Shown here piece by piece: positions 49,761-58,700 of a DNA stretch of 64,000 nucleotides (its first letter is position 1; each line of letters opens with the position of its first letter). The position numbers and the translations under genes are program-made. Under the pieces are notes generated by a model. That model was given only the letters and a program-made list of their open reading frames with translations, ran no database searches and was not told the origin of the DNA. Location: contig JAHFCR010000001.1 of the NCBI GenBank assembly GCA_023249405.1, positions 41,564 to 105,563 on the forward strand. Direction: 5' to 3'. The stretch is from Peptococcaceae bacterium (lineage in GTDB: Bacteria > Bacillota > DSM-12270 > Thermacetogeniales > Thermacetogeniaceae).

Positions 49761-49859
49761 TTTTCCTCTCCCAAGGACCTTTATATGCTCATACCAGGGC
49801 GTACGTGCTTATCGTTTTCTGGTGTTTTTCGGGATCTAGAGGCAATATGACTACTATTT

Positions 49860-49888
49860 AGTATATCGCCTAAATTTTATGCTGTAAA
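49860..49888 (-). promoter_or_regulatory. Sigma-A-type promoter of the LysM/G5/M23 gene
   Basis: Minus strand: TTTACA (49888-49883), 17-base spacer, TATACT (49865-49860), about 100 bases before the start codon. Confidence 0.6.
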
Positions 49889-49991
49889 GGAACTGATTTC
49901 CGCAATTATCGCCATCATTTAACTTTTATGCTACCAGAGACCGATGATATGTCAGTTTTCCAACTTTCAGTTTTTATTCGCCTGGTGTTCT

Positions 49992-50196
49992 TTTATCCGA
50001 TTCAGAGGCCGGGGGGGACTAGGGAGTGGCCAAAATCAGGAGATATTGTGTAGACCATACTGCAGGCTCTCGAGCGCAAGCGGTGGGCGCCATATCCAGG
50101 CCTATGTCCGGACTGAACGCCGGCTCTGACGGTACCCGGAGTAGGTGAGATTGGCTCATCTAAGCATCAGATGGGGTTTTTAACCCCGTCTGATGC
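49992..50196 (-). ncRNA. Structured dispersed element, copy E (overlaps scfB end)
   Basis: Minus-strand copy. The 5' hairpin GCATCAGACGGGG / CCCCATCTGATGC (50196-50164) overlaps the scfB 3' end. Then GCTTAGATGAGCC, a degenerate middle including GAGCCGGCGTTCAGTCCGG, a CGCTTGCGCTCG stretch and the end ATCGGATAAA (49992-50000). Compared with copy B the middle is truncated or diverged. Confidence 0.5.
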
Positions 50197-51573
50197 AAGT
50201 TTATCCATACCATTTTCTTGAAGAGACTGGCCGAGGGCGAGGTAGTATAGCGCCCCCTCCAGGCGTGCCTGAACCAGTTCACAGGTCAGTGGACCGGGAT
50301 GGTGGAGATCGCCGGATTGCAAGGCTGCCTGGGCATGGCAACCCCCGCCGCATAAAAAGCGCGCCCAGCAGGAGCGGCAGACCGGCTTACTGAAGATGTG
50401 AGCCTGCCGAAACTGCTCTTGCAGGTCCGGCCGGGTGATTCCCCTGTTCAGGTCCCCCAGACAATACTCTGGATGCCCCACGAACTGGTGGCAGGGGTAG
50501 AGTTTACCCCCCGGAGTCACGGCCAGGTACTGATAACCGGCGCCACAGCCTGTAAGGCGTTTGGCAGCGCAAGGGCCACCCGCCAGGTCCAGTTGATAGT
50601 GGTAAAAGGAGACCTTTTGACCTGCCAGTTCCTGTTCCCGCAGCCAGCGCGCCAGACGGAGATATTCTTTCCTGATTCCGGGGATATCTTCCTCCCGGAT
50701 AGCGTAGGACTGCCCTGCATCCGCTACCACCGGCTCCAAGGAAAGGCTCCGCACTCCCAGAGCTGCCAGATAGCGGACATCCTCGGTAAAATCCAAGTTC
50801 CGGCGAGTATAGGTGCCCCGGATATAGTGCTCCTGGCGGGCAGCCACCCGGAGATAATTCTGGAGCCGCCGGGCCACCGCATCAGCAGTGCCCCTTCCAT
50901 CAGGCATGACCCGAAAACCGTCATGTATCTCCGGTCGCCCGTCGCAGCTCAGGACGAGTCCGAAATTATGGCCAGCCGTAAAGGAAATAACATCCTCATC
51001 GAAAAGCAAGGTATTGGTAGTAAGGGTGAATTTCCAGTCCCGGTCACGACCGCGATCCAGGGCGTAAGCCACGCCATCTCTAATCCCGCTAAAATTGAGC
51101 AGCGGCTCGCCCCCGAAGAAATCCACCGCCAGATGCCGGTGTGTGGATGAACTCAATAAAAAATCCAGGGCTGCCCGGATCACCTTGACCGGCATGATCT
51201 CCCGGCCGGTACGCACCTGGCGGGGAACGAAACAATAGCCACAGGACATATTGCAGGCATCAGATATGTTAAAGCAGAGGGCCTTCAGATCGGGTCCGGC
51301 GTCAGGAATATAGCGCTCCCACCCGGGATCTGGCGTAAAAAGGCGCCCAGCCTCATGCAGGACCGCCACCTCCGCGGCAGCAGCGCCGACTTGTTCCTGC
51401 CCGTAAGACTGTGCCGTCCCAGTCAGGGATTGCCGCCAATCGCCGCTGCCCTGAAAACGGTGCAATAACTCCCAGGCCACGGCATCAAGCTCATGTAGTG
51501 AACCGCTATTGACGTCGAAGGCCAGATAGCGGTCGTCAGCCCGGATCAGCTTTACTTCTGCTGCGTTACACAA
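50167..51573 (-). CDS. scfB: SCIFF maturase, radical SAM/SPASM thioether-forming enzyme
   Basis: A 468-residue radical SAM protein. An N-terminal precursor-binding region (YLAFDVNSGSLHELD) matches the LDVNSG start of SCIFF maturases. The [4Fe-4S]/SAM motif is CNMSCGYCF; GGEPLL follows. The SPASM cluster has CGAGYQYLAVTPGGKLYPC and CRSCWARFLCGGGC. It introduces thioether crosslinks into the neighbouring six-cysteine peptide. TTG at 51573 is inferred; the open frame extends upstream inside scfA. Its last codons, ending SDGVKNPI, are encoded by the hairpin of element copy E. Confidence 0.9.
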   Translation of the reverse strand: MCNAAEVKLIRADDRYLAFDVNSGSLHELDAVAWELLHRFQGSGDWRQSLTGTAQSYGQEQVGAAAAEVAVLHEAGRLFTPDPGWERYIPDAGPDLKALCFNISDACNMSCGYCFVPRQVRTGREIMPVKVIRAALDFLLSSSTHRHLAVDFFGGEPLLNFSGIRDGVAYALDRGRDRDWKFTLTTNTLLFDEDVISFTAGHNFGLVLSCDGRPEIHDGFRVMPDGRGTADAVARRLQNYLRVAARQEHYIRGTYTRRNLDFTEDVRYLAALGVRSLSLEPVVADAGQSYAIREEDIPGIRKEYLRLARWLREQELAGQKVSFYHYQLDLAGGPCAAKRLTGCGAGYQYLAVTPGGKLYPCHQFVGHPEYCLGDLNRGITRPDLQEQFRQAHIFSKPVCRSCWARFLCGGGCHAQAALQSGDLHHPGPLTCELVQARLEGALYYLALGQSLQENGMDKLASDGVKNPI

Positions 51574-51707
51574 GTCTGATTGCCCACGGTGCAGGATGTT
51601 TTGCAGGCAGACTGGCAGGATGTCTGGCATTCGCCGCACTCCGCCGTTAACAGCGGTTTTCTCAAACTACCCGCTACAATCGTCTTGATATGTTTGCTTT
51701 TTTCCAT
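51552..51707 (-). CDS. scfA: SCIFF precursor peptide (six cysteines in forty-five)
   Basis: A 51-residue peptide, too short to be caught by length filters. It begins MEKSKHIKTIVAGSLRK, the conserved leader form, and has the hallmark core ECGECQTSCQSACKTSC followed by TVGNQTC: six cysteines spaced C-x2-C-x3-C-x3-C-x3-C-x6-C. SCIFF precursors are ranthipeptide substrates whose cysteines are crosslinked by ScfB. GAGGAGG lies in front of the ATG. The maturase gene overlaps its 3' end by about 22 bases, implying coupling. The mature product's function is not known. Confidence 0.95.
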   Translation of the reverse strand: MEKSKHIKTIVAGSLRKPLLTAECGECQTSCQSACKTSCTVGNQTCVTQQK

Positions 51708-51773
51708 AATAATGCCTCCTCGCAAAAAATCCCGGCTATCTTTCCGGCTATCTTTAAAGACAGCAGTTTTAGG

Positions 51774-52025
51774 TTACTTCCCGTTCTTTATTTTAAATGG
51801 TTGCCTGGATAAGCGCAAATTCTTTTTGGCTGCGCCTTCCAGCAGTGATCCATACTGCGGCCCGGACTCAGCACCGCTGACATTCCTCAGGTAGCTGTTG
51901 ATCAACCGGTCTAGCCGCTCTGAAAGCCGCAGCAGTTTCCTGCTGTTCAATGGCACCGCCCGGCTGCACTGCTCCATTTTCTTTCTCAGCCTCTCGATCT
52001 CTCCCAACAGATTTTTCTTGGCCAT
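51774..52025 (-). CDS. Spo0E-like aspartyl-phosphate phosphatase
   Basis: An 83-residue protein with the Spo0E-family helical hairpin: LLGEIERLRKKMEQC then LLRLSERLDRLINSYLR, containing the SxxLDxLI motif. Such phosphatases dephosphorylate Spo0A~P and delay sporulation. The C-terminal tail is basic. It is upstream of scfA on the same strand, 66 bases away. GGGGTG before the ATG. Confidence 0.85.
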   Translation of the reverse strand: MAKKNLLGEIERLRKKMEQCSRAVPLNSRKLLRLSERLDRLINSYLRNVSGAESGPQYGSLLEGAAKKNLRLSRQPFKIKNGK

Positions 52026-52257
52026 CCTGGCACCCCGTAGGTTATTGCATGACCCTGATGATGCAAAATTCTATCCAAAGTTTATGATCATCAATTTGCT
52101 TTCATTCCGAACAAAATATCTGTTTATTTGCGGTTTTCTAAATATCGCTTCTCTTTTCATTTTTATACTCAGGCATCTAAGCGAAGGCGCACAGGCTGGC
52201 GATCGGGTCAAAGACACTGGATCGATTTGCCATACCCGGCATGGATACGCGCATAAG

Positions 52258-52266
52258 TGGTATAAT
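52258..52266 (+). promoter_or_regulatory. Candidate extended -10 promoter of the MBL gene
   Basis: TGGTATAAT (TGn plus perfect TATAAT) with no good -35. Element copy F begins right after it, so the hairpin would be in the transcript leader of the MBL-fold gene. Confidence 0.45.
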
Positions 52267-52268
52267 CA

Positions 52269-52327
52269 GCATTAGATGGGTTTTGACCCCACCTGGTGCT
52301 TAGTTGGATGATCGTGCCCCGGATAAA
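52269..52327 (+). ncRNA. Structured dispersed element, copy F (truncated)
   Basis: A 59-base remnant: imperfect hairpin GCATTAGATGGG / CCCCACCTGGTGC (52269-52299), TTAGTTGGATGA, then GTGCCCC plus GGATAAA. Only the two ends of the family survive. It lies in the leader of the MBL gene. Confidence 0.45.
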
Positions 52328-52346
52328 TATGAAGGGGAGGGGCCAT

Positions 52347-53399
52347 ATGAAAGAACAGACCGGTTTCTGGAATAACAACCCAAAACTATTGTCTGAAGGG
52401 CACCCCGACGTCAGGCACGGGCAGCATACGACCAAAGCCCTGGAGGAGTTGCGCAGGCCCGAGCACAAACTTCTGGTGACCGACTTGGTCCTGCCTTGCC
52501 AGAACCGGACGATCTCCCTGATCGGGATCGAAGACCATGACAGCCAGCGCAGCCTGGGAGACTACCAGAACACAGCGTATTTTCTGATTGCTGAAAATCC
52601 TCAGGGCATACTTGCACAAAAGTCTGATCTTGCCAGAAATCCCGATCAGAAAAACATTGCCCATCTCCAGGCAGTGGTGATCGATCCGGGTCTGCGAGAA
52701 GGGGACTGGATCCGGGATACCCTGGGAATCAGCCGGTGCGATGTATTCTTCACCCACTTTCACCTGGATCACTGGATCGGCTACGAGTCCTACCGGGGCC
52801 AGACCTTCTATGCGTCACCACTCTGCAAGACAGTGCTCACTCAGATGGTCGGAACGGAACGTACCGGCAAGAGCATCTTCGTAGAGGGGCGGCTCAATGA
52901 TTATCATCGCAGCCCGTTGCCCTTGCGTGCGGTCAACGACGCCGAGCGGCTGCTGCCAATCCGGGAGAAGATCCACCCGGTTAGCGATGATAAACCCTAC
53001 CGGAATGACTTGTTCGGGTTGGAATTTTTCGAACTTCCCTACGGGCAGACCGAGGGTACCCTTTACGGGCTGCTGGAGGCGGACAGTATCAGGGTGCTCT
53101 TTGCCAGCGACCTGTTTGTCTGCATCAACGGCCAACTCAAGATTGAGCCGCATTACGCCTTCAAACCCAAGAGAATGGTGATCGAAGACGTGACCGTAAT
53201 GCTGCGCGCCCTGCTGAAAAAAGATCTCCCGGCGATGGACGACCAGGCTCCTATCGCCAATCTTGGCCGGGTCGGCAACCCGGGGGTGCTGGCCATGGGC
53301 CACGGCCTGTTCGACTTTACCAGCGGACATCCGGCGATCGCCCACCTGCTGGAAGAGCTGGAGGAACTAGTCCGGATCAATCGTGAGCATATAATCTGA
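52347..53399 (+). CDS. MBL-fold metallohydrolase, substrate unknown
   Basis: A 350-residue protein with the metallo-beta-lactamase motif THFHLDHWIGY (HxHxDH), a preceding conserved aspartate (VVIDPGL), later FASDLF and a GHGLFDF near the end. It lacks signs of a flavodiiron or glyoxalase relationship. The ATG at 52347 has GGGGAGGGG four bases ahead; the open frame extends upstream into copy F. No neighbour explains its substrate. Confidence 0.75.
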   Translation: MKEQTGFWNNNPKLLSEGHPDVRHGQHTTKALEELRRPEHKLLVTDLVLPCQNRTISLIGIEDHDSQRSLGDYQNTAYFLIAENPQGILAQKSDLARNPDQKNIAHLQAVVIDPGLREGDWIRDTLGISRCDVFFTHFHLDHWIGYESYRGQTFYASPLCKTVLTQMVGTERTGKSIFVEGRLNDYHRSPLPLRAVNDAERLLPIREKIHPVSDDKPYRNDLFGLEFFELPYGQTEGTLYGLLEADSIRVLFASDLFVCINGQLKIEPHYAFKPKRMVIEDVTVMLRALLKKDLPAMDDQAPIANLGRVGNPGVLAMGHGLFDFTSGHPAIAHLLEELEELVRINREHII

Positions 53400-53625
53400 G
53401 AGGTCGCGGCAATACTGCACATCCTGTCAAAAATGGGGACAATTGTTAATTGCTGTGTAGATTAAAATCAGGTAAAGTAGTAAAAGCGACAGCATTAGGC
53501 CTTCTCTCCTCATGAAGCGTCAATCTTTTGCGCTTCCTCTGAATTGGGACAACACTGCTTCGGAATTAAAGCTACCCGGTCATTCTTTGGAGCCAAAAAA
53601 ATCATCTCTGAATCGTCATCTTACC

Positions 53626-53654
53626 GGAACTTTTTCCGCAGAATTAGTGTCTAA
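53626..53654 (+). promoter_or_regulatory. Candidate autoregulatory ECF promoter
   Basis: GGAACTT (53626-53632), 16 bases, GTCTAA (53649-53654), about 40 bases before the sigma gene. This matches the ECF sigma promoter layout of a GGAAC-type -35 and TCTAA/GTC-type -10. Confidence 0.55.
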
Positions 53655-53693
53655 CAATTAAGAGGAGAGCCCGGCAACCGGGAGTGGACCTCC

Positions 53694-54314
53694 TTGAATG
53701 TAAAATCACAATTGAATCGGTCAGGACCCGGAATATTTGATGCCCGGCTGCTCATTCGCCAGGCCCAGGCCGGGGACCTCGCGGCATTTGAAGAACTGGT
53801 GTCCATCTATCAGGATAAGATAGTGACGTTGTGCTACTATCTGACCGGAAATCACGCGGATGCCCAGGACCTGGCGCAGGAAGTATTTGTACGGGCATAT
53901 ACTAATCTCAAGAGCTTCCGCCAGGAGGCCGGGTTGGGCACATGGCTGCACCGGATCGCTATTAACCAGTGGGCGAACATGCAGCGACGGCAGAAATTCA
54001 CCAACCTGGTGTCCCTTGATGATCCGGTGCAGACCGAATCGGGAGATCTGGCCCGTACGGTGGCCTCTGCGGACCAGGACGGAGACCCTGCCGGCGCCCT
54101 TGAAGAAAAAGAATTGCAGTCAGCAGTGCAGCAAGCTCTCCGAAGCTTGTCTGAAGAATACCGTACCGTGCTGGTATTAAGAGAGATTGAAGGATACAGC
54201 TACGAAGAGATTGCCGAGATCGCCGGATGTTCGTTGGGAACTGTGAAATCCCGCTTAAGCCGGGCGCGGCAGGCTCTAAGAGAAAAAATGGTAGGCAGCA
54301 GCCTATCCCTCTAA
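53694..54314 (+). CDS. ECF-type RNA polymerase sigma factor
   Basis: A 206-residue group IV sigma factor. Region 2: AFEELVSIYQDKIVTLCYYLTG, AQDLAQEVFVRAYTNL; region 4: SLSEEYRTVLVLREIEGYSY with the HTH EEIAEIAGCSLGTVKSRLSRAR. TTG start with GGGAG nine bases ahead. It is followed by its probable anti-sigma gene. The layout resembles SigW/RpoE-type envelope-stress sigma factors. Confidence 0.92.
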   Translation: MNVKSQLNRSGPGIFDARLLIRQAQAGDLAAFEELVSIYQDKIVTLCYYLTGNHADAQDLAQEVFVRAYTNLKSFRQEAGLGTWLHRIAINQWANMQRRQKFTNLVSLDDPVQTESGDLARTVASADQDGDPAGALEEKELQSAVQQALRSLSEEYRTVLVLREIEGYSYEEIAEIAGCSLGTVKSRLSRARQALREKMVGSSLSL

Positions 54315-54378
54315 TAAAGGACCAGCAGGGCAATCAGGCCCGGCCGACCGGATTTTATCAACCGCAGGGGAGGTGAGC

Positions 54379-55464
54379 ATGATGGGACATAGACAGGCGA
54401 AGGTTGCCGGGAGAGACGGTGCGATCAGTTGTGACCAGGCCCGGGAGCTTTTCTACGACCTTGCTGATGTCGAGTTGAGCGACGAAGACAGGTCTGCTCT
54501 CGCTCTCCACGAGCTATCATGCTCGAACTGCGGCGATGAGTTCAAGGAATGGCGCAGATTGCGTATTGCCCTGCAGGACAGCATGGTGGCCCCGGCGATA
54601 GATTTTAAAGCCGGCGTGATGGGACGCATCCAGTCAATTCAGGCAGAGCCCAAGGCCACCCGCTCTATTTCGTGGGCCGCTCTCTGGCAGCAGAACTGGA
54701 CTAAGGGTGTGGCCGCAGCAGCAATAGTGTTCGCCCTCATGGCAGGCGCAGCCAAGCTGCCGGTAGTTGCCGGTCTCGGCGGCTTGCTGGGGAACAGCAA
54801 GCCCCGTGTCGCCGTTCAAACTACAATTCCGCCCATTGTAAAGCCCCAGGACAGGGAGACCACGCCGATCAGCCCCAGCGGCGGCGCCCCGGGCAACGGC
54901 AGTCCTGTCAGCCCCGTTAAGCCGGGCAATCCGGGCGGCGGGAATCAGGTGCAGCCACCGGCAACACCCGTGACCCCCAGCAACCACCCCCAGGTTGCCG
55001 TCAACAACCAACCCGACGGGCAGAAATGGCTGGCTAACCAGAAGCGGATGACCATCTCCACCACTCTCAAGATAACGGTGGACAACATCGACCAGGCGCA
55101 CAATGATGCCTTGAGCATTGCCAAAGACCTTAACGCTGCACTGTCGTCGGCAACCCCAACTCAGAATAACGGGCATCCCACCATGCTCCTGCGATTCGCA
55201 GTTGCCCCCGGCCAGGCAGGAGCATTCCTCGACCAGCTTGCCAAACTGGGCAGCGTGGCGATAAAGAACACGGAAAGCAAAGACATCACCAACCAATTTG
55301 CCAGCACTCTGGAGGCCTATCAGTCACTCAAGGCACAGCAGGAAGCAGCGCCGGACGCCAATAAGCAGCAGTACGATAGCCAGATCAGCGCTCTTGAGCT
55401 TAACCTGAAGAATTGGGCCGACGCCTCCGGCAAGCAGGTTGTCCTATTATGGCTAGAACAATAA
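54379..55464 (+). CDS. Zinc-finger anti-sigma factor with DUF4349-like extracellular domain
   Basis: A 361-residue protein. The N-terminal zf-HC2 domain (CDQARELFYDLADVELSD, then HELSCSNC with HxxxCxxC) binds the sigma factor. One membrane helix is at about residues 110-130 (VAAAAIVFALMAGAAKLPVV). A proline/glycine-rich linker follows, then a DUF4349-like domain (ISTTLKITVDNIDQAHNDAL, LRFAVAPGQAGAFLDQLAKLG). The extracellular part may be the sensor. ATG with GGGGAGG six bases ahead. Confidence 0.88.
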   Translation: MMGHRQAKVAGRDGAISCDQARELFYDLADVELSDEDRSALALHELSCSNCGDEFKEWRRLRIALQDSMVAPAIDFKAGVMGRIQSIQAEPKATRSISWAALWQQNWTKGVAAAAIVFALMAGAAKLPVVAGLGGLLGNSKPRVAVQTTIPPIVKPQDRETTPISPSGGAPGNGSPVSPVKPGNPGGGNQVQPPATPVTPSNHPQVAVNNQPDGQKWLANQKRMTISTTLKITVDNIDQAHNDALSIAKDLNAALSSATPTQNNGHPTMLLRFAVAPGQAGAFLDQLAKLGSVAIKNTESKDITNQFASTLEAYQSLKAQQEAAPDANKQQYDSQISALELNLKNWADASGKQVVLLWLEQ

Positions 55465-55502
55465 CTTTCTGATCAACAAAAACAATTGGCATCACGCACA
55501 GC

Positions 55503-55536
55503 AACGGGGAGGCGCAACGCCTCCCCGTTTTGTTTA
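55503..55536 (+). terminator. Rho-independent terminator of the sigma/anti-sigma unit
   Basis: Twelve-base perfect stem AACGGGGAGGCG / CGCCTCCCCGTT with CAA loop, then TTGTTT. Confidence 0.9.
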
Positions 55537-55703
55537 GGTTTATAATTCTCACATGTTTTTTTCAAGCAATCCCCTTTATTTGCGTTTTTTATGTTGGCAG
55601 ATTTGGCGCGCGCTGGACGGGCTTATTGCCCGACCCCACCCACCACCAGTTGCCAATTCAGGCCGCTATTTACCCAGAGAAGGTTCTCTCTAAATTATGA
55701 CGC

Positions 55704-58700
55704 CTAACGGATATATTTTATAAAACGGTTGATGACCGCGGCCGCCTCTCCACGTTTTAAAGGAGCGTCAGGTGCAAATGACTGCAATGTGCGGCCCACA
55801 AAAAGCTTGGCATTTACAACGTATTCCACAGAGGGCCGAGCCCAACTGGGCACATTCGGCCAGTCATCAAAAAAGGGGGTCTGGCTGGTGGGGGCACTTG
55901 CAACGCCTGGGGCAAAGATCTGTAATGCACGATCAAGCAATACAGCCGATTCAGCCCTCGTTATTGGCTGGTTTGGATTAAAACGGCCATTCTGGTCACC
56001 ACGAATCAGCCCGTGCTGCACAGCGCAAGCCACCGCCTGCCGGGCCCAGGAGGGTATATCCTGGATATCAGCAAATTTTATCTGCCCGCTATCTCCCGAC
56101 CAGCCTATAACTCCGGTCAACAATACCACAAATTCAGCCCTGGTAACCGTTGTTTCCGGTCTGAAGGTGCCGTCAGGGTAGCCATTGACCAGGCGCTGGG
56201 CAGCCAGGGCCTGTACATCTTCATCCGCCCAGTGGCCTGCCATATCGCCCAGCTTAACGCTAACTTGCGAAGGAATAGTAACAAATTGCCCGGTTACTCC
56301 ACCAGTGTGAGTATCAACAGCCACCAACTGGACAATCAGTTCCGGATTGCTGTTCTGCTTTGTTTCTGAATCACTATTGGGTGTTAAATCAGCATCCAGT
56401 TGAAACTGGTAGCGAAAACGCCCCTGTTCGATCACCGGGATTATCTGTCGTCCTTTCCCAGGTAAGTACAGGTAGAGCCGATCGGCCGAAGTAATGCCCG
56501 AAAGCTCTATAAATTTGTCGCGCCGCGGAACAGCCACATCCAACTGCGGAGCCTTTACCGTCGGCCTGGTCTGGGCTGCTACAGCGGCTAACAGCGGCTG
56601 TTCGCCCTTGCCTGCCAGTAACGGTGTCATAATAGCATCCTCGCCGCTTGCCAGATCCTGGGGATTCACCGGATAGCCGTTCTTCGTTACCAGCGTGCGC
56701 TCAGTCAGCAGGTAAGTCCCCTCTTCGGTGATCAAACTTTGTTTTTGCGGGTCATAGCTGTTGACGGTGGCCGTTTTCTCCGGCGCTACTTCCGCCAGGT
56801 CCAGGCGCGTTACCTGATCGGTCCCGGGATCGAGATACAGGCGTGCCCAACTGCCCGGCTCCACAGCGTTAACACTTGCAGGCAGGCCCCAGCGGAAAAT
56901 CTGAGGGTCGTTGGAAAAGTAGAGAATGTGGAAATTATTGCTGTCATCGATCATATAGAGCAGTTGCTGCTTGGCGTCAGCATAGACCACCCGTCCATAG
57001 AGCACCTGGCTATATGCAGACAGGGTCAGAATCTCCTGGGTTTCCGGAAACAGCATCATAATTGCATGCTGGCCCGGTTTTAGGGCAGTGAAGTCCACTT
57101 CTTTTTCATCCAACAGCAACGAGATTCCCGGGCCCATCTTATAGGAATGGCCGCTGCTCAGGGTAAGAGTTCTGGTAGCCGGATCAATGCCCGTGATCGT
57201 GCCCACCGCCAACCGGCGGCGCGCTCCTACATACATGATCTCTCCACTACCCGGCGCCAGCATCAGCCTCACATTGAGGCCGGGAAGCAACTTGTCCCAG
57301 GCAGGACTGGCGCCGGCTCCAAAGGGAGAGTCCGCCCGGTCGGCATCAGCGATCTGGTCGAGATAGGCCAGGCCAGCCTGGGGGGCAAGCGAGAGGGACT
57401 GCCGGTTGCCCAGTAAAAACAGCTCCCTTTTGGGCAGATCGATCCGGTCTAAATACCCGCTGGTTTCATTAAAGACAACCTCTGCCCTCCATATCTTCTG
57501 GGTGCTGGGGTTGATGGTCGCCCTGATCTCGCCCCCCGGAGGCAGCGCCCCTGGCTCTTTCAATGTCGACCCATTGACCAGGAGTTGATCGCTCATTCCG
57601 GAGGTGAGGAAATAACCTCCGGAGCGGCTATCGGGATTGATTTCGGTAAACAGGATTTCGCTGTCCGCCTCGATCAACTGCACCCCTTCTGCCTGCCAGG
57701 TACGTCCAGCCAGGTAGGCATAGCCAGAACTGCCGGTTGTGTCCGGCGATAGGTAAATATCCATGCCGGCTATCTGGTTGTTGACGGTCTGGCCCCGAGG
57801 ATTGCCGCCGGTGGCGTTGGCTGCTGCCGGCCAAGTTACCGTCTGGCCATCGCGCTCACAACTAATCCGGGCCTGGCGGAGGTCAACTTCAGCTCCTGAG
57901 GTCAGGGTTACCGATGAAGAGACGGACTGTACTACATCCCGGACCAGTGGCTGCCCGTACACCAGCGCAAAATCCTGGACTTTGCCGGAGGAGCCGGACA
58001 CCGTATTCTGGGTAATGCTCGTTCCCTTCACGAGAATGGTGTATGTCCCCGGTTCCGGTTTGGCAATATAGACCTGCTCCACATTGTTGGTATCGTCAGA
58101 TTTACCGTCCGACAGAAATGCGTTGCCTGGCCATACTTTTCCGGCAGGGTCCTGCACCGCCAGATCGAGATTATTCACCAGTGGGTGGCTGGCGCCTGCA
58201 GCTACTGCCGGATCTGTCCAGGCCAGGGTAGCCTTGAAGGGTGACCCGGCGGCCGGTGCCTGATAAGTATAGGTTACTGTCTCTCCACCGGGCACTCCTT
58301 TCAGATCATCCACAAATTTAAAGGTTTTTTCGTGCAGGGACAGGATTGTGCCGCCCAGGTCAAGCACCCCGAAACCGTTACTGCCGGGTCCAGCCGAGGG
58401 GGGACTGGCGCCATTGATCAGGGCCGCTTTGAGCAGGGCCGCGGTTGGCCTGAGCACCTGCTCATAACGCTGGAAGTACTCCCGTAACAGGGCGGCAGCG
58501 CCGCCAGCCACCGCCGCCGCCATGCTGGTCCCCTCCATGTAGGTATAGTAACCGTTATCCAAGTTGAACTCAGAAGCCACCTGACTTGCCCGGGCCGAGA
58601 TCAGAGCCCCGGGGGCCAGCAGCTCGGGTTTCAACCGGCCATCGCCGGTAGGCCCGCGGCTGGAAAAATCATAGGCCAGCCCCTTGTCCACTTGCTGCGG

